Shown here one piece after another: positions 7,700 through 18,997 of a stretch of DNA of 42,817 nucleotides. Every line of letters starts with the position of its first letter. The first letter of the stretch is position 1. Below the pieces are notes generated by a model. That model was not told where the DNA came from. It did no database searches and saw only the letters and a list, made by a program, of their open reading frames with translations. The stretch spans positions 1 to 42,817 of the forward strand of contig JAKFYK010000143.1 of assembly GCA_021730905.1 (NCBI GenBank). Reading direction: 5' to 3'. This DNA is from Betaproteobacteria bacterium. Its GTDB lineage: Bacteria; Pseudomonadota; Gammaproteobacteria; Burkholderiales; SG8-41. Made by a program: the position numbers and the translations under genes.

Positions 7700-8335
7700 T
7701 CACCGCCGGTTTGCTGGCAGGGCGTTGCACATCTGTTCATATAACTCTTCATAGTCATCAAAGCGATAGACAGTTTGAATGGTCATTTCCTTGTCTTGGA
7801 GCATGAGGGCTTGGATCTCGCCGCCAATGAAGACACGGCTTTCAACTGGAAGCGCTAGATCGTCAGCTCGCTGTTGCTCCATGAGACGAATGAAGTCATC
7901 AGGAAACGACTGAACTGCAGCGTCTGGGACGCCAGGCTTTGTACGGAGACCATACTCAAGGCGCTCGGACGCGAAGTCCGCGATAGACCTGTAGGCGAAG
8001 CCTATGTATTGAGATTCCTTTTCGGAGTACCCGATGTGATAAATCGTTGTCGTATTGGTCTGATTCAGTCCAAACTGCAAGCCAAGTTCTTGGAGTGTTG
8101 GTCTTGCAAACTCGTCTAAGTGATGAATATCGCGAACCAAGAAGCGCTCAAGCTTGACGAACCATTGAGTTGCAAGATCGCCAACACCCGTCGCGAACAT
8201 CGCCCCGTGCAAGTGGGGCAACGGATAAAACTTTGTGGTGAAAAAGTATGGCGTCCTTGTGTCGCCCGCCACCGCGAGTGTGTCTGTAACAACAATTACT
8301 TGGTGTGGCGCGATATTAAAGATTGTGGCGGTCAT
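7700..8335 (-). CDS. Unknown protein, possible Ntn-hydrolase-like fold
   Basis: I do not recognise this 211-aa protein. It has no signal peptide or membrane segment. The N-terminal half reads VIVVTDTLAVAGDTRTPYF and then HGAMFATGVGDLATQWF, a strand-turn-strand rhythm that recalls the N-terminal strands of proteasome-like Ntn hydrolases (a T-D pair followed by a small-residue G-x-G-D loop). The C-terminal part is helical and acidic and ends DDYEELYEQMCNALPANRR. Codon usage is clearly less GC-rich than in the GST and hydrolase genes beside it, which suggests a recent arrival. It stops 47 bp before the GST start and begins 45 bp after the hydrolase stop. Confidence 0.55.
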   Translation of the reverse strand: MTATIFNIAPHQVIVVTDTLAVAGDTRTPYFFTTKFYPLPHLHGAMFATGVGDLATQWFVKLERFLVRDIHHLDEFARPTLQELGLQFGLNQTNTTTIYHIGYSEKESQYIGFAYRSIADFASERLEYGLRTKPGVPDAAVQSFPDDFIRLMEQQRADDLALPVESRVFIGGEIQALMLQDKEMTIQTVYRFDDYEELYEQMCNALPANRR

Positions 8336-8380
8336 GGTGTGGGCAATGCCTAAATCTAATAAAGGGCAACAAACGTGCAG

Positions 8381-9538
8381 CTACTTCAACCACTCCGGCC
8401 GCTGTCCCCCACCCGCCGCCACACCCAGTGCCGCGCCACGCGGCCCGATGCCCGGTCCTTCGCGCTGAAAATTGGTGCAGTAGGCAAACGACAGTTTGCG
8501 CTCGCGGTCGCACCACGCGAACGCGCCGCCGGTGCCGGTGTGGCCGAAGGCTTTCATGTTTGCGCCCATCGGCACGGTGTTCGGTTCGTTGTGCATGAAG
8601 CCGTAGCCCATGCGAATGCGGCGCTGGGTCATGATGCAGTCGTCCTCCCACACCAGTTGCGCGGCGCGCTCGACTGCGGCGGGGCTTAACAGCCGCACGC
8701 CGCCGATTTCACCGTCGCCGGCGAGCATCCCATAGATGCGCGCCATGGCGCGCGCGCTGCCGTGGCCGCCGAAGGAAGCGACTTCGAGTTCGCGGATCTC
8801 GCGGCAGTTCTGGAAATAGCCGATCTTGGGCGCGGAGCGAAACGCGCGGCCCAGCGGCGTGGTGTCATCGCCCGCGATTTTGAAAAAACCGTTCTTCGGA
8901 TTCTGGTGCATGTCGGACACGCGCGCGATTTCATCGGGCTTGAGGCCGATGTTGTAATCCGCGCCGAGTTTGCCGGTGACTTCCTCGCGCAGAAACGTGC
9001 CCACGGTTTTGCCGGTGACGCGGCGCACGATTTCGCCGAGGATGTAGCCGATGTTGATCGAGTTGTAGGCGCCCTTCGTTCCCGGCTCCCACGCCGGTTC
9101 CTGTTGTTCAATCGCACGGATATGCGTGTTCCAGTCGAACCACGATCCCGGCGGCGCATGATCGCAGTAGATCACGCCGCAGGTATGCGACAGCACGTGG
9201 CGAACCAAAACGCTTTCTTTGCCCGCGGCGGCAAATTCGGGCCAGTAGCGCGCCACCGGCGCATCGAAATCGATCAGGCCGCGATCGATCAGGATGTGCG
9301 TGCACAGCGCGCACATGCTTTTCGCCACCGAGTTCATGATGACGATGGTGTCCTCGGCCCACGGCACGCTGCGCGCCAGGTCCTTGTGGCCGCCCCACAG
9401 GTCGACGACTTTTTTGCCGTCCTGATACACGCACACCGCCGCGCCGACTTCGCCGCGCTCACGGAAGTTGCGTTCGAATTCTTCGCGCACTGTTGCGAAC
9501 TGCGGATCGCAGATGCCGTTGATGGGCGTGGATGCCAT
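8381..9538 (-). CDS. Serine hydrolase, beta-lactamase/family VIII esterase-like
   Basis: This 385-aa protein has the class C beta-lactamase/DD-peptidase fold used by family VIII esterases. The nucleophile motif is Ser70-V-A-Lys73. The tyrosine motif is Tyr158-N-S, where most relatives have Y-x-N, so the Asn position is shifted. The third motif is His333-Thr-Gly, in place of the K-T-G of true beta-lactamases, which favours an esterase or amidase. There is no signal peptide, so it is probably cytoplasmic. The ATG at 9538 was chosen because it gives the usual N-terminus; the frame is open upstream to 9613. A 14-bp motif shared with two other genes lies 12 bases before this start. The gene follows the efflux-pump operon by 35 bp. 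Confidence 0.85.
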   Translation of the reverse strand: MASTPINGICDPQFATVREEFERNFRERGEVGAAVCVYQDGKKVVDLWGGHKDLARSVPWAEDTIVIMNSVAKSMCALCTHILIDRGLIDFDAPVARYWPEFAAAGKESVLVRHVLSHTCGVIYCDHAPPGSWFDWNTHIRAIEQQEPAWEPGTKGAYNSINIGYILGEIVRRVTGKTVGTFLREEVTGKLGADYNIGLKPDEIARVSDMHQNPKNGFFKIAGDDTTPLGRAFRSAPKIGYFQNCREIRELEVASFGGHGSARAMARIYGMLAGDGEIGGVRLLSPAAVERAAQLVWEDDCIMTQRRIRMGYGFMHNEPNTVPMGANMKAFGHTGTGGAFAWCDRERKLSFAYCTNFQREGPGIGPRGAALGVAAGGGQRPEWLK

Positions 9539-9550
9539 GATGATAGCTCG

Positions 9551-9568
9551 TATATAAGTATTTGTTTT
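9551..9568 (-). promoter_or_regulatory. Copy A of the AAAACAAATACTTA motif
   Basis: The minus strand reads AAAACAAATACTTATATA between the stop of the outer-membrane factor gene and the hydrolase start. The first 14 bases are identical to copies at 34059 and 40868, and with the preceding TTA the match to copy B spans 18 bases. Its position beside the start codon suggests a regulatory site; the factor is unknown. Confidence 0.55.
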
Positions 9569-9573
9569 AATGG

Positions 9574-11004
9574 TTATTTTTTGTTTTCTGCGGTGCGCCC
9601 TTCCACCGTCCATCCGCCGCCCAGCGCGCGCACCAGTTGCGCCGCCGCGGTCAGGCGCCGGCCCAGCAGCGACAGCGCGGTGCGCTCGTTGCCCAGCAGC
9701 GTGTTCTGTACCGTCACCACGTTAAGAAAACTGACGATGCCCGCCTTGTACTGGTTGAGCGTGAGCTCGACCGATTGCCGCGCGGCGTTGACGGCTTCTT
9801 CCTGCACCTTGGCTTCCTGTTCGAGTATGCGCAGTGCGGCGAGGTTGTCTTCGACATCCTGAAACGCGGTGAGCACGGTCTGGCGATAGGTGGCAACCGT
9901 GGCATCGTATGACGCAATCGCCTGATCGCTCAGCGATTTGCGCAGCCCGCCGTCGAAAATCGTTTGCGCCAGCGCCGGCCCCAGCGACCAGAAACGGCTC
10001 GGCCAGTTGAGCCAGTTGGCAAAGCTGGAACTGCCAAAACCCACCGCCGCGGATAACGTCAGCGATGGAAAAAACGCCGCCTGCGCCACGCCGATCTGCG
10101 CGTTGGCGGCGGCCACGCGCCGCTCCGCCGCCGCGATGTCGGGCCGGCGCTCCAGCAACTCGGAAGGTAAGCCCGTCGGAATCGACGGCATGGCTACCTT
10201 GATCGGCGCCACCGGCAGCGCAAATTCCGACGGCGCAGCGCCCAGCAACACCGCGATGGCGTGTTCCAGTTGCGCGCGCTGCACGCCGGTGTCGATGGAC
10301 TGCGCCTGTGTGCTCTTGACCTGCGCTTCAGCCTGCGCCACGTCCACGCGGCCGGCGAGTCCGGCCTTGTAGCGGTTCTGCGTCATCTCCAGCGATTTCG
10401 CGAACGCCGCGACCGATTCATCCAGCAGCTTTTTCTGGGTATCGAGCACGCGCAATTGCAGGTAATTGAGCACGAGTTCCGATTGCACCAGCAGGCGCAC
10501 TGATTCCAGATCGGCCGCACTCGCCAGCGCCGACGCTTCGCTCGATTCCACCTCGCGGCGCACGCGGCCCCACAGGTCGATATCCCAACTCGCGCGCGCC
10601 GACAAATCGTATTCGGTGGCCGGCGCGCGCGTGCCCGAGCCGCTGCGCGTGATCGACAGGTCGCCCGACACGGTGGGAAAAAGGCCTGAACGCGCGGATT
10701 GCACCAGCGCCTGCGCGCGCCGGTACTGCGCTTCCGCCCCGCGCAGATTCTGATTGGATTTCCCGACTTTCTCCGCCAGCGCATTCAACTGCGTGTCGCC
10801 GAAAATCTCCCACCACGCGCCGCGATTGACGCCGTCGCGCGGCTCGGCAATTTTCCAGTCTTTCGATTCCTTGTACTGCGGCGGCGTGACCATCTGCGGA
10901 CGGCGGTAATTCGGCCCCATCAGCGAGCACGATGTCATCAGCGCCAGCGTCGCGGCAGCCGCAAAGGCAACCACCATCCGGGAAGCGATCCTTTTTACTT
11001 TCAT
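9574..11004 (-). CDS. RND efflux outer-membrane lipoprotein (NodT/OprM family)
   Basis: This 476-aa protein is the outer-membrane channel of the tripartite pump encoded upstream. It begins [20 protein letters not shown] and has a lipobox-like LMTSC at about residues 22-26, so it should be lipidated. GPNYRRP follows directly, as in NodT-family proteins. Two internal OEP repeats of long helices and strands are present (for example [19 protein letters not shown], and [20 protein letters not shown] with FFPSLTLSA). The start at 11004 overlaps the TGA of the permease gene by four bases (ATGA), which shows translational coupling. A longer open frame to 11259 runs inside the permease gene and is not used. 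Confidence 0.92.
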   Translation of the reverse strand: MKVKRIASRMVVAFAAAATLALMTSCSLMGPNYRRPQMVTPPQYKESKDWKIAEPRDGVNRGAWWEIFGDTQLNALAEKVGKSNQNLRGAEAQYRRAQALVQSARSGLFPTVSGDLSITRSGSGTRAPATEYDLSARASWDIDLWGRVRREVESSEASALASAADLESVRLLVQSELVLNYLQLRVLDTQKKLLDESVAAFAKSLEMTQNRYKAGLAGRVDVAQAEAQVKSTQAQSIDTGVQRAQLEHAIAVLLGAAPSEFALPVAPIKVAMPSIPTGLPSELLERRPDIAAAERRVAAANAQIGVAQAAFFPSLTLSAAVGFGSSSFANWLNWPSRFWSLGPALAQTIFDGGLRKSLSDQAIASYDATVATYRQTVLTAFQDVEDNLAALRILEQEAKVQEEAVNAARQSVELTLNQYKAGIVSFLNVVTVQNTLLGNERTALSLLGRRLTAAAQLVRALGGGWTVEGRTAENKK

Positions 11005-14000
11005 TTGCTGTCCATTGCGACAACCGGGGTTTTCCGGCCTCTGAGCCGCAGGCACCACAGCCGGAAACGGTCGAGATAGAGATACACCACCGGCGTGGTG
11101 TAGAGCGTCAGCAACTGGCTCATCACAAGACCGCCGACGATGGAGATGCCCAGCGGCGTGCGCAATTCCGCACCATCGCCGCTGCCGATCGCCAGCGGTA
11201 TCGCGCCAAGCAGCGCCGCCATGGTCGTCATCATGATCGGGCGGAAACGCAGCAGGCATGCCTGGAAAATCGCATCGCGCGGCGAGAGTTTGTTGCGGCG
11301 CTCGGCATCGATGGCAAAGTCGATCATCATGATCGCGTTTTTCTTGACGATGCCGATCAGCAGGATAACGCCGATCAGCGCGATGATGCTGAATTCGGAA
11401 TTGAACAGCATCAGCGCCAGCAGCGCACCCACGCCCGCGGAAGGCAGCGTCGAAAGAATGGTGATCGGATGGATGTAACTCTCGTACAGAATGCCCAGCA
11501 CGATATACACCGTGATCAACGCTGCCAGTATCAGAAAAGGCTGGCTGTCGAGTGAAGCCTGAAACGTGCGCGCAGTGCCCTGAAAACTGCCGTAAATGCT
11601 GCCTGGCACGCCGATGCGCGCCATGGTTTCGTTGGTCACGCGCACCGCGTCGGAGAGCGCTACCCCCAGCGGCAGGTTGAACGAGACGGTGGCGGCCGCG
11701 AACTGTCCCTGATGATTGACGGAGAGCGCGGTGTTGGTCAGTTCATAACGCGCGATCGACGACAACGGCACCTGTCCCCTGGTCGGCGACAACACGTAAA
11801 CCTTGTCGAGCGCTTCCGGTCCCTGCCAGTGTTGTGGCGCGACTTCCAGCACCACGCGATACTGGTTGAGCTCGGTATAGATCGTTGAAACCTGCGCCTG
11901 GCCGAACGCAAGATTGAGCGCGGTATCAATCGCGCGGATAGTGATGCCCAGCCGCGCCGCGCTGTCGCGATCAATCGTTACCGTGGTTTGCAGGCCGCGC
12001 ACCTGCTGATCCGTGTTCACGTCCGCGAGTTCCGGCACATCGCGCAGCGCGCGCTCCAGGCGCGGTGTCCATAGACGCAAGTCTTCGAGGTTATCCGAGC
12101 GCAGCGTGAACTGGTACGCCGTATTGCTTTCACGCGCGCCGATGCGGATATCCTGCACCGGATTGAGGAACAGACTGGCCCCGGCGACAGAGCTCAGCTT
12201 GGGCCGCAGCCGCGCAATCACCTGATCCGCCGACATCTTGCGTTCCTTGACCGGCTTTAACGAAATGAACATGAAGCCGCCATTGCGCCGGCCGCCGCCG
12301 GTGAACCCCGTCACACTCTCCACCGCCGGATCGCTCTGCACGATCTTGATGAACTCGGCGAGTTTTATTCTCGTCGCCTGGAACGAACTGGCCTGATCGG
12401 TCTGCAACGAACCGGTCAGGCGCCCGGTATCCTGCCTCGGGAAAAATCCCTTGGGAACAATAATATACAGGTACACATTGAGCCCGATGGTCGCCGCCAG
12501 CACCAGCATGACCAGCAGTGAATGACGCAGCGAAAACGCCAGCGAACGTTCGTAGCCGCGCAACACCCAGGCGAAGACGCCTTCGCTCCATACACTCAGG
12601 CGGCCCGGCTTTTCCACGCCCTTTGGCTTGAGCAGCCGCGCGCACATCATCGGCGTCATGGTGAGCGACACCACCATCGACACCAGTATCGCCACCGACA
12701 GCGTCACCGCAAATTCGCGGAACAGGCGTCCGACGATGCCGCCCATCATCAATATCGGAATGAACACCGCGATCAGCGAGATGCTCATCGATACCACGGT
12801 AAATCCGACTTCCTTCACGCCGAGCAGCGCGGCCCTGAACGGCGCCACGCCCTTCTCGATATGGCGCGACACGTTTTCCAGCACCACGATGGCGTCATCA
12901 ACGACAAATCCGGTGGCGATGGTAAGCGCCATCAGCGACAGGTTGTTGAGGCTGTAGCCGCACAGATACATCACGCTGAAGGTGCCGATCAGCGACACCG
13001 GCACGGCAACACTCGGAATCAGCGTGGCGCGCCAGTTGCGCAGGAAAATAAACACCACCATGATCACCAGCCCCATCGAGATCAGCAATGTTCGTTCGAT
13101 CTCGGCCAGCGAAGCGCGGATGGTGGTGGTGCGCTCCATCACCACGTTCAGTTCAATGGCGGCGGGTATCGACGCCTGCAATTGCGGCAGCACGGCGCGC
13201 ACGCGGTCGGCGGTCTCGATAATGTTGGCGCCGGGCTGACGGTACATGATGACCAGCACTGCGGGCTTGCCATTGGAAATGCCGGCGTTGCGCAAGTCCT
13301 GCACCGAATCGACGACTTCGGCGATGTCCGACAGCCGCACCGGCGCGCCGTTGCGGAAAGCAACGATCAGCGGCGCGTAATCACTGGCCCGCAGCGACTG
13401 GTCGTTGGCGTAAATCTGCCATTGCTTGTCGCCTTCCTCGACCACGCCTTTGGGCCGGTTGGCGTTGTTGGCGTTGATGACCGTGCGCACTTCGTCCATG
13501 CCGATCGCGTACTTGTGCATCGCCAGCGGATTGACTTCGACGCGCACCGCGGGCAGCGAACTGCCGCTCACCGTGACCTGGCCTATGCCTTTTACCTGGG
13601 ACAGTTTCTCGCCGAGGATAGTCGTGGCGGCGTCATACATCTGGCCGCGGTCGTAGGTGTCCGACGTCAATGCAATAATCATGACCGGCGCGTCGGCCGG
13701 ATTGATCTTGCGGTACGTCGGATTGCGCGGCAGGCTCGACGGCAATTCCGAGCGCGAGGCGTTGATTGCCGCCTGCACTTCGCGCGCCGCGCCGTCGATA
13801 TCGCGGCTGAGGTCAAATTGCAGCGTGACGCGCGTGTTGCCGAGCGAACTCGACGACGTGATTTCGTTGACGCCGGCGATCTTGCCGAGCGCGCGTTCGA
13901 GCGGCGTCGCCACCGTCGCCGCCATCGTCTCCGGGCTTGCGCCGGGCAGCGATGCGGAAACCGAGATGGTCGGGAAATCCACCTGCGGCAGCGGCGCCAC

Positions 14001-14099
14001 CGGTAGCAGCTTGAAGGCAAGCGCCCCTGCCAGCACCAGCCCCAGCGTGAGCAGCGTGGTCGCTACCGGACGGCGCACAAACGGTTCGGAGATATTCAT
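11001..14099 (-). CDS. mdtC: RND multidrug efflux permease, MdtC-like
   Basis: This 1032-aa inner-membrane proton/drug antiporter subunit matches MdtC throughout. It has [11 protein letters not shown] at the start, [52 protein letters not shown] (TM4 with the proton-relay Asp pair) and, near the end, [17 protein letters not shown] in TM10. Twelve membrane segments and two large periplasmic loops fit the family. In E. coli, MdtB and MdtC form a mixed trimer, and the same tandem arrangement here implies the same. The start overlaps the stop of the mdtB-like gene by one base (TGATG), and its stop overlaps the channel gene by four. Confidence 0.93.
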   Translation of the reverse strand: MNISEPFVRRPVATTLLTLGLVLAGALAFKLLPVAPLPQVDFPTISVSASLPGASPETMAATVATPLERALGKIAGVNEITSSSSLGNTRVTLQFDLSRDIDGAAREVQAAINASRSELPSSLPRNPTYRKINPADAPVMIIALTSDTYDRGQMYDAATTILGEKLSQVKGIGQVTVSGSSLPAVRVEVNPLAMHKYAIGMDEVRTVINANNANRPKGVVEEGDKQWQIYANDQSLRASDYAPLIVAFRNGAPVRLSDIAEVVDSVQDLRNAGISNGKPAVLVIMYRQPGANIIETADRVRAVLPQLQASIPAAIELNVVMERTTTIRASLAEIERTLLISMGLVIMVVFIFLRNWRATLIPSVAVPVSLIGTFSVMYLCGYSLNNLSLMALTIATGFVVDDAIVVLENVSRHIEKGVAPFRAALLGVKEVGFTVVSMSISLIAVFIPILMMGGIVGRLFREFAVTLSVAILVSMVVSLTMTPMMCARLLKPKGVEKPGRLSVWSEGVFAWVLRGYERSLAFSLRHSLLVMLVLAATIGLNVYLYIIVPKGFFPRQDTGRLTGSLQTDQASSFQATRIKLAEFIKIVQSDPAVESVTGFTGGGRRNGGFMFISLKPVKERKMSADQVIARLRPKLSSVAGASLFLNPVQDIRIGARESNTAYQFTLRSDNLEDLRLWTPRLERALRDVPELADVNTDQQVRGLQTTVTIDRDSAARLGITIRAIDTALNLAFGQAQVSTIYTELNQYRVVLEVAPQHWQGPEALDKVYVLSPTRGQVPLSSIARYELTNTALSVNHQGQFAAATVSFNLPLGVALSDAVRVTNETMARIGVPGSIYGSFQGTARTFQASLDSQPFLILAALITVYIVLGILYESYIHPITILSTLPSAGVGALLALMLFNSEFSIIALIGVILLIGIVKKNAIMMIDFAIDAERRNKLSPRDAIFQACLLRFRPIMMTTMAALLGAIPLAIGSGDGAELRTPLGISIVGGLVMSQLLTLYTTPVVYLYLDRFRLWCLRLRGRKTPVVAMDSK

Positions 14100-17000
14100 C
14101 AGCCGGTCTCCTCGATTGCGTCCGCTACTTCTTCCGGACGTTGTTTGCGGTAACGCGCCGCGAGCCGGTCAAAAGCAAGGTAAATCACCGGCGTGGTGAA
14201 GAGTGTGAGCACCTGGCTCACGATCAGCCCGCCCACCATGGTGATGCCCAGCGGCTGCCGCAGTTCCGCGCCCACGCCTGTTGAGAGCATCAGCGGCAGC
14301 GCGCCGAGCAGCGCGCACATGGTCGTCATCATGATCGGGCGAAAGCGCAGCAGGCATGCCTGAAAAATCGCCTCGCGCGGCGCTTTGCCTTCATTGCGTT
14401 CGGCGTCGAGCGCAAAATCGATCATCATGATCGCGTTCTTTTTAACAATGCCGATCAGCAGAATAATGCCGATGATGCCGATAATGCCGAGATCCATGCG
14501 CGCGACGAAAAGTGCGAGCAGCGCGCCAACGCCCGCCGAGGGCAGCGTCGAGAGTATCGTTACCGGATGGATATAGCTCTCGTAGAGCACGCCGAGCACG
14601 ATGTACATGGTAACGATGGCGGCCAGAATCAGCAGCAGCGTGTTGGTGAGCGACGCGCGGAACGCGAGCGCCGCCCCTTGAAAGCTGGTGCGTATGCTGG
14701 GCGGCAGGCCGATTTCCTTTTCGGCCGCCTCGATCGCTCTTACCGCGTCGCCGAGCGCAACGCCGGGTGCCAGATTGAAGGATATTGTCGCCGACGGAAA
14801 CTGCCCGATGTGATTGATGGAAAGCGTCGCGGATTTCTCTATCAGCCGCGTCACCGTTGACAGCCGCACCTGCGTGCCGCCTGCGCCGGCCACGTAGATT
14901 TCCGACAGTGCCTCCGGACCAATGCGAAACTCCGGCTTCACTTCCAGCACCACGCGGTACTGGCTGGTCTGAGTGAAAATAGTCGAGATCAGGCGCTGGC
15001 CAAACGCGTTATAGAGCGCGGTGTTGATCGACGCCGGCGTCACGCCGAGTCGCGCGGCAGTGTCGCGGTCGATTTCGAGATAGGCCTGCAAGCCCTGATT
15101 CTGCAAGTCGCTGGTCACGTCGGTGAGTTCGCGCTGTTGCCGCAGGCGATCCACCACGCGCGGCACCCACACGCCGAGATCCTCGATTTTCGCGGTATCC
15201 AGCGTGAACTGGAACTGCGTGCGGCTCACGCGATCTTCGATGGTGAGATCCTGCACCGGCTGCATGTAGAGCGTGATGCCCGCGAGCTTGGCGGTGCTTG
15301 CCTGCAAGCGCCGGATCACCTCGAGCGCGTGCGGACGCTGGCCATGCGGTTTCAGATTGATCAGCATGCGGCCACTGTTCAAGGTTGCGTTCTGACCATC
15401 CACGCCAATGAATGACGACAGGCTTTCCACTGCCGGGTCTTCGAGTATCTTTTGCGCCAACAATTGCTGGCGCTCGGCCATCGCGCCGAACGAAACCGTT
15501 TGCTCCGCGTCCGACACACCCTGAATGACGCCCGTGTCCTGTATCGGGAAAAATCCTTTGGAAATGAATACATACATAACAACCGCCAGCACGAGCGTGG
15601 CGATCGCGACGATCAGCGTGATGGTCTGGCGGTCCAGCACCCAGGTCAGCATGCGCCCGTATTGCGCGATGATCTGCTCAAACCAGCGGCCGGTGGTACG
15701 GTAGAACCGGCTCTGCTCGGCTTCCGGCGTGTGGCGCAGCAGGCGCGCGCACATCATTGGCGTCAGCGTCAGCGATACCACGGCGGAGATCAATATCGAC
15801 ACTGCCAGCGTGATGGCGAATTCGCGAAACAGACGGCCGACGACGTCGCCCATGAACAGCAGCGGTATCAGCACCGCGATCAGCGAAAACGTCAGCGAAA
15901 TAATGGTGAAGCCGATCTGCTTTGAGCCTTTCAGCGCGGCTTCCATCGGCGAGTCGCCTTCTTCGATGTAGCGCGCGATGTTTTCGATCATCACGATCGC
16001 ATCATCGACCACAAATCCGGTGGCAATGGTCAGCGCCATCAGCGTCAGATTGTTGATGCTGAAACCGGCCAGATGCATCACGCCGAAGGTGCCCACCAGC
16101 GACAGCGGCACGGCGATGCTGGGAATAATCGTCGCCGAGACGTTGCGCAGAAACACGAAGATCACCATCACCACCAGCGCCACCGCCAGCAGCAATTCAA
16201 ACTGCACGTCCTTCACCGAAGCACGGATGGTCACGGTGCGGTCGGTCAGCACCGCCACATCCACCGCTGCCGGCAGCGCGCCCTGCAGTTGCGGCAGCAG
16301 CGCTTTGATGCGGTCCACCACCTCGATCACGTTCGCGCCCGGCTGGCGCTGAATGTTCATGATGATCGCCTGTGTGTCGTTCATCCACGCCGCCAGCCGC
16401 GCGTTTTCAGCCGCGTCTATCACCTGCGCGACATCCGACAAATACACCGGCGCGCCATTGCGCCAGGCCACAACCACCTTGCGGTATTCGTCCGCCGACT
16501 TCAATTGATCATTGGCGTCTATCGTGTAGGCCCGCTCAGGTCCATCAAAACTGCCCTTGGCCTGATTGACATTGGATGACGCCACCGCCTGCCGCACGTC
16601 TTCAAGACTGAGCCCATTGGCAGCCAGCGCTGACGGGTTGGCCTGCACGCGCACCGCGGGCCGCTGTCCGCCGGAGAGCGTCACCAGCCCGACGCCGATC
16701 ACCTGCGAAATTTTCTGCGCGACGCGCGTGTCGGCAAGATTTTGCACCTGCGTCATCGGCAGCGTTTTCGACGTGATGCCGATGGTGAGTATCGGTGCGT
16801 CGGCCGGATTGACTTTGCTGTATACCGGCGGCGCGGGAAGATCCGCGGGCATCAGGTTGGCGCCGGCATTGATCGCGGCCTGCACCCCCTGTTCGGCGGA
16901 GTCAATATCCAGCTCCAGCGTGAACTGCAACGTCACTACCGATGCGCCGCCGGAACTGGTTGACGACATCTGCCGCAGACCGGGCATCTGCCCGAACTGC

Positions 17001-17206
17001 CGCTCCAGCGGCGCGGTGATCGACGAGGCGATCACTTCCGGACTAGCGCCGGGATAAAACGTCACCACCTGTATGGTCGGATAATCGACCTGCGGCAATG
17101 CCGAAATCGGCAGCAGCCGGTAGGCGATCATGCCCGACAGCATGATCGCCACCATCAGCAGCGAAGTCGCCACCGGACGCAGAATAAACAGCCGCGACGG
17201 GTTCAT
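14099..17206 (-). CDS. mdtB: RND multidrug efflux permease, MdtB-like
   Basis: This 1035-aa permease begins [19 protein letters not shown], close to the MdtB N-terminus. It continues with [20 protein letters not shown] and [18 protein letters not shown], which separate MdtB from MdtC. TM4 carries the Asp pair in [14 protein letters not shown], and TM10 carries the conserved Lys in [17 protein letters not shown]. The length is normal. It is the partner of the MdtC-like subunit in a heteromeric pump; MdtABC-type pumps export bile salts, novobiocin and other amphiphiles in enterobacteria, but the substrates here are not known. The ATG is 66 bp after the adaptor stop, with only a weak GAGG in front. 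Confidence 0.93.
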   Translation of the reverse strand: MNPSRLFILRPVATSLLMVAIMLSGMIAYRLLPISALPQVDYPTIQVVTFYPGASPEVIASSITAPLERQFGQMPGLRQMSSTSSGGASVVTLQFTLELDIDSAEQGVQAAINAGANLMPADLPAPPVYSKVNPADAPILTIGITSKTLPMTQVQNLADTRVAQKISQVIGVGLVTLSGGQRPAVRVQANPSALAANGLSLEDVRQAVASSNVNQAKGSFDGPERAYTIDANDQLKSADEYRKVVVAWRNGAPVYLSDVAQVIDAAENARLAAWMNDTQAIIMNIQRQPGANVIEVVDRIKALLPQLQGALPAAVDVAVLTDRTVTIRASVKDVQFELLLAVALVVMVIFVFLRNVSATIIPSIAVPLSLVGTFGVMHLAGFSINNLTLMALTIATGFVVDDAIVMIENIARYIEEGDSPMEAALKGSKQIGFTIISLTFSLIAVLIPLLFMGDVVGRLFREFAITLAVSILISAVVSLTLTPMMCARLLRHTPEAEQSRFYRTTGRWFEQIIAQYGRMLTWVLDRQTITLIVAIATLVLAVVMYVFISKGFFPIQDTGVIQGVSDAEQTVSFGAMAERQQLLAQKILEDPAVESLSSFIGVDGQNATLNSGRMLINLKPHGQRPHALEVIRRLQASTAKLAGITLYMQPVQDLTIEDRVSRTQFQFTLDTAKIEDLGVWVPRVVDRLRQQRELTDVTSDLQNQGLQAYLEIDRDTAARLGVTPASINTALYNAFGQRLISTIFTQTSQYRVVLEVKPEFRIGPEALSEIYVAGAGGTQVRLSTVTRLIEKSATLSINHIGQFPSATISFNLAPGVALGDAVRAIEAAEKEIGLPPSIRTSFQGAALAFRASLTNTLLLILAAIVTMYIVLGVLYESYIHPVTILSTLPSAGVGALLALFVARMDLGIIGIIGIILLIGIVKKNAIMMIDFALDAERNEGKAPREAIFQACLLRFRPIMMTTMCALLGALPLMLSTGVGAELRQPLGITMVGGLIVSQVLTLFTTPVIYLAFDRLAARYRKQRPEEVADAIEETG

Positions 17207-17272
17207 GTGCGCGGCCTCAAGCCCTGCACCCGGTGCGCATCAGGCAGCGTGACGATTCCGGCCACGGACGGT

Positions 17273-18808
17273 TCACTCTCCTTCCTTCTTGCGCCGTCTG
17301 CCTTTCTTGCGCTCGCCGTCTGCTGGCGTTGCGTCCGCCGCTGCTGCCGGCGCGCCTTCAGCCTTCGGTGCATCACCGGTAGCCGCGTCTTTTGCCGCGC
17401 CGTCCGCCGGCTTGCGCTCGCGTTTGGGTTGCTCGCCTTTTGACTCACTCGCCGCGTCGGTCTTCTGCGCATCGCCCTTCTTGCCGTCCGTGCCTGCGGT
17501 GTCGCCGCCTTTTGCCGCATCGGTCGCCGCTGCGTCGCCGCCTTTACCATCTTTCGCGCCTTTGCCGCCCTTGCGCCGGCCACCCTTGCCGTCGCCTTCG
17601 CCCTTGAAGGCGCGCTCGCGATCCGCGATCTCGACGCGCATGCCGTCGCGCAGCCGATCCATGCCATCGGTGACCACGCGCTCGCCGGCCTTGACCCCGG
17701 ACTCGATGACAATGCGGGCGCCTTCGGTCACCCCCGTCTTCACCGGACGCAATGACAGGGTGCGGTCCTCATTCACCACATACACAAACAGTCCCTGCGC
17801 GCCGCGCTGGATCGCGGCACCCGGCACGGTGATGGCATCGTTGCGGGTATCGACCAGCATGCGCACGTTCACGAATTGATTGGGAAACAGCAAACCCTTT
17901 TCATTGGACACCTGCGCTTTCAGACGCACCGTGCCAGTGGTGATGTCGATTTGATTGTCCACGGTCAGCAGCACGCCGCTGTCGAGTTTTACTTTTTGTT
18001 CGCGGTCATAGACCTCCACCGGAATCCTGTCGCCCGTGCGCGTACGCACCAGCACCGCCTGCAGATTGTCCTGCGGAATGGTGAACAGAATGGTGATCGG
18101 CTTGATCTGCGTGATCACCACGATGCCATTCGCGTCGCCCGAGCGCACGACGTTGCCCTGATCCACCTGGCGCAGGCCGAGCTGTCCGGGAATCGGTGCG
18201 GTCACGCGCGAGTACGTCATCTGCAGCCGCGCGCTATCCACCTGACCCTGGTTGACCCTGACCGTGCCTTCCAGTTGACGCACCAGCGCTTCCTGACTGC
18301 TCACCTGCTGCTCCGCGATGGAATCCTGCTTGAGCAGCACGCGATAGCGCTCCAGATCGACGCGCGCGTTGGCGAGCAGCGCCTGATCGCGCTGCATCTG
18401 TCCCTCGGCCTGCAACAGTTGCGCCTGAAATGGGCGCGCATCGATTTCCGCAAGCAGTTCGCCTTCCTTCACCACTTGCCCTTCCTTGAACAACACGCGC
18501 ATCAGTTGTCCGTCGACGCGGCTGCGTACCGTCACCGTGCGCAGCGGCGTCACTGTGCCCAGACCGTTGAGATAAATATTGACGTTGCCGGAGCGTGCCG
18601 TGGCAACGGCCACCGGCGCCGGTGTGCCCTTGCCCTTACCCTTGCCCTTGACGCTCTTGCCGTCGGCCTTGGCGTCGCCCTTTGCATCGGCAGCAGGCGC
18701 ATCCGCGGGCGTTTGATACCACTTCTGATAGCCCCAGTAGCCGGCGCCACCGAGCGCCGCAAGGCTCACCAGCCACACCGCCCACTTTGATTGTTTTGAC
18801 ATTGCCAT
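17273..18808 (-). CDS. mdtA: RND efflux periplasmic adaptor, MdtA-like, with a long charged tail
   Basis: This 511-aa membrane-fusion protein has an N-terminal hydrophobic anchor (residues 9-27) and a lysine/alanine/glycine-rich linker (about 36-62). The usual adaptor domains follow: lipoyl-like ([19 protein letters not shown] and [19 protein letters not shown]), hairpin (about 130-190), beta-barrel ([19 protein letters not shown]) and membrane-proximal ([18 protein letters not shown]). The recognisable fold ends near residue 400. A further 110 residues are almost only K, G, A, D, E, R, T and S, ending RRKKEGE. Such a tail is far longer than in E. coli MdtA. The gene is first in the efflux operon; the 189-bp gap upstream should hold its promoter. 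Confidence 0.9.
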   Translation of the reverse strand: MAMSKQSKWAVWLVSLAALGGAGYWGYQKWYQTPADAPAADAKGDAKADGKSVKGKGKGKGTPAPVAVATARSGNVNIYLNGLGTVTPLRTVTVRSRVDGQLMRVLFKEGQVVKEGELLAEIDARPFQAQLLQAEGQMQRDQALLANARVDLERYRVLLKQDSIAEQQVSSQEALVRQLEGTVRVNQGQVDSARLQMTYSRVTAPIPGQLGLRQVDQGNVVRSGDANGIVVITQIKPITILFTIPQDNLQAVLVRTRTGDRIPVEVYDREQKVKLDSGVLLTVDNQIDITTGTVRLKAQVSNEKGLLFPNQFVNVRMLVDTRNDAITVPGAAIQRGAQGLFVYVVNEDRTLSLRPVKTGVTEGARIVIESGVKAGERVVTDGMDRLRDGMRVEIADRERAFKGEGDGKGGRRKGGKGAKDGKGGDAAATDAAKGGDTAGTDGKKGDAQKTDAASESKGEQPKRERKPADGAAKDAATGDAPKAEGAPAAAADATPADGERKKGRRRKKEGE

Positions 18809-18997
18809 ATGAGTTAACCACTGCAGATATCGGGTTGATTACGCTACTAACGCACGGCAAACGCGGCACGCGGACAAACGCGCGCGACGTTGTTGAAGCC
18901 CGCCGGCAGCATACAACAAACTACACAGCAAAAATATCCCTTGAAACAAAATGTTACGCTGTCGAAATCCGTACTGCACTCGCGCTCATGTGCGCCG

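Noticed and set aside
11005..11259. N-terminal extension of the outer-membrane factor
   Set aside because: The extension lies inside the permease gene, lacks a signal peptide and would bury the lipoprotein signal. The ATG at 11004 gives a lipoprotein start and ATGA coupling.
12522..14006. Plus-strand open frame of 494 codons inside the MdtC-like gene
   Set aside because: The product is a His/Arg/Gln-rich shadow of a gene that matches MdtC over its full length.
18809..18997. Specific promoter of the efflux operon
   Set aside because: The gap surely holds it, and an AT-rich part lies near 18905-18965, but no -35/-10 pair with proper spacing could be chosen.
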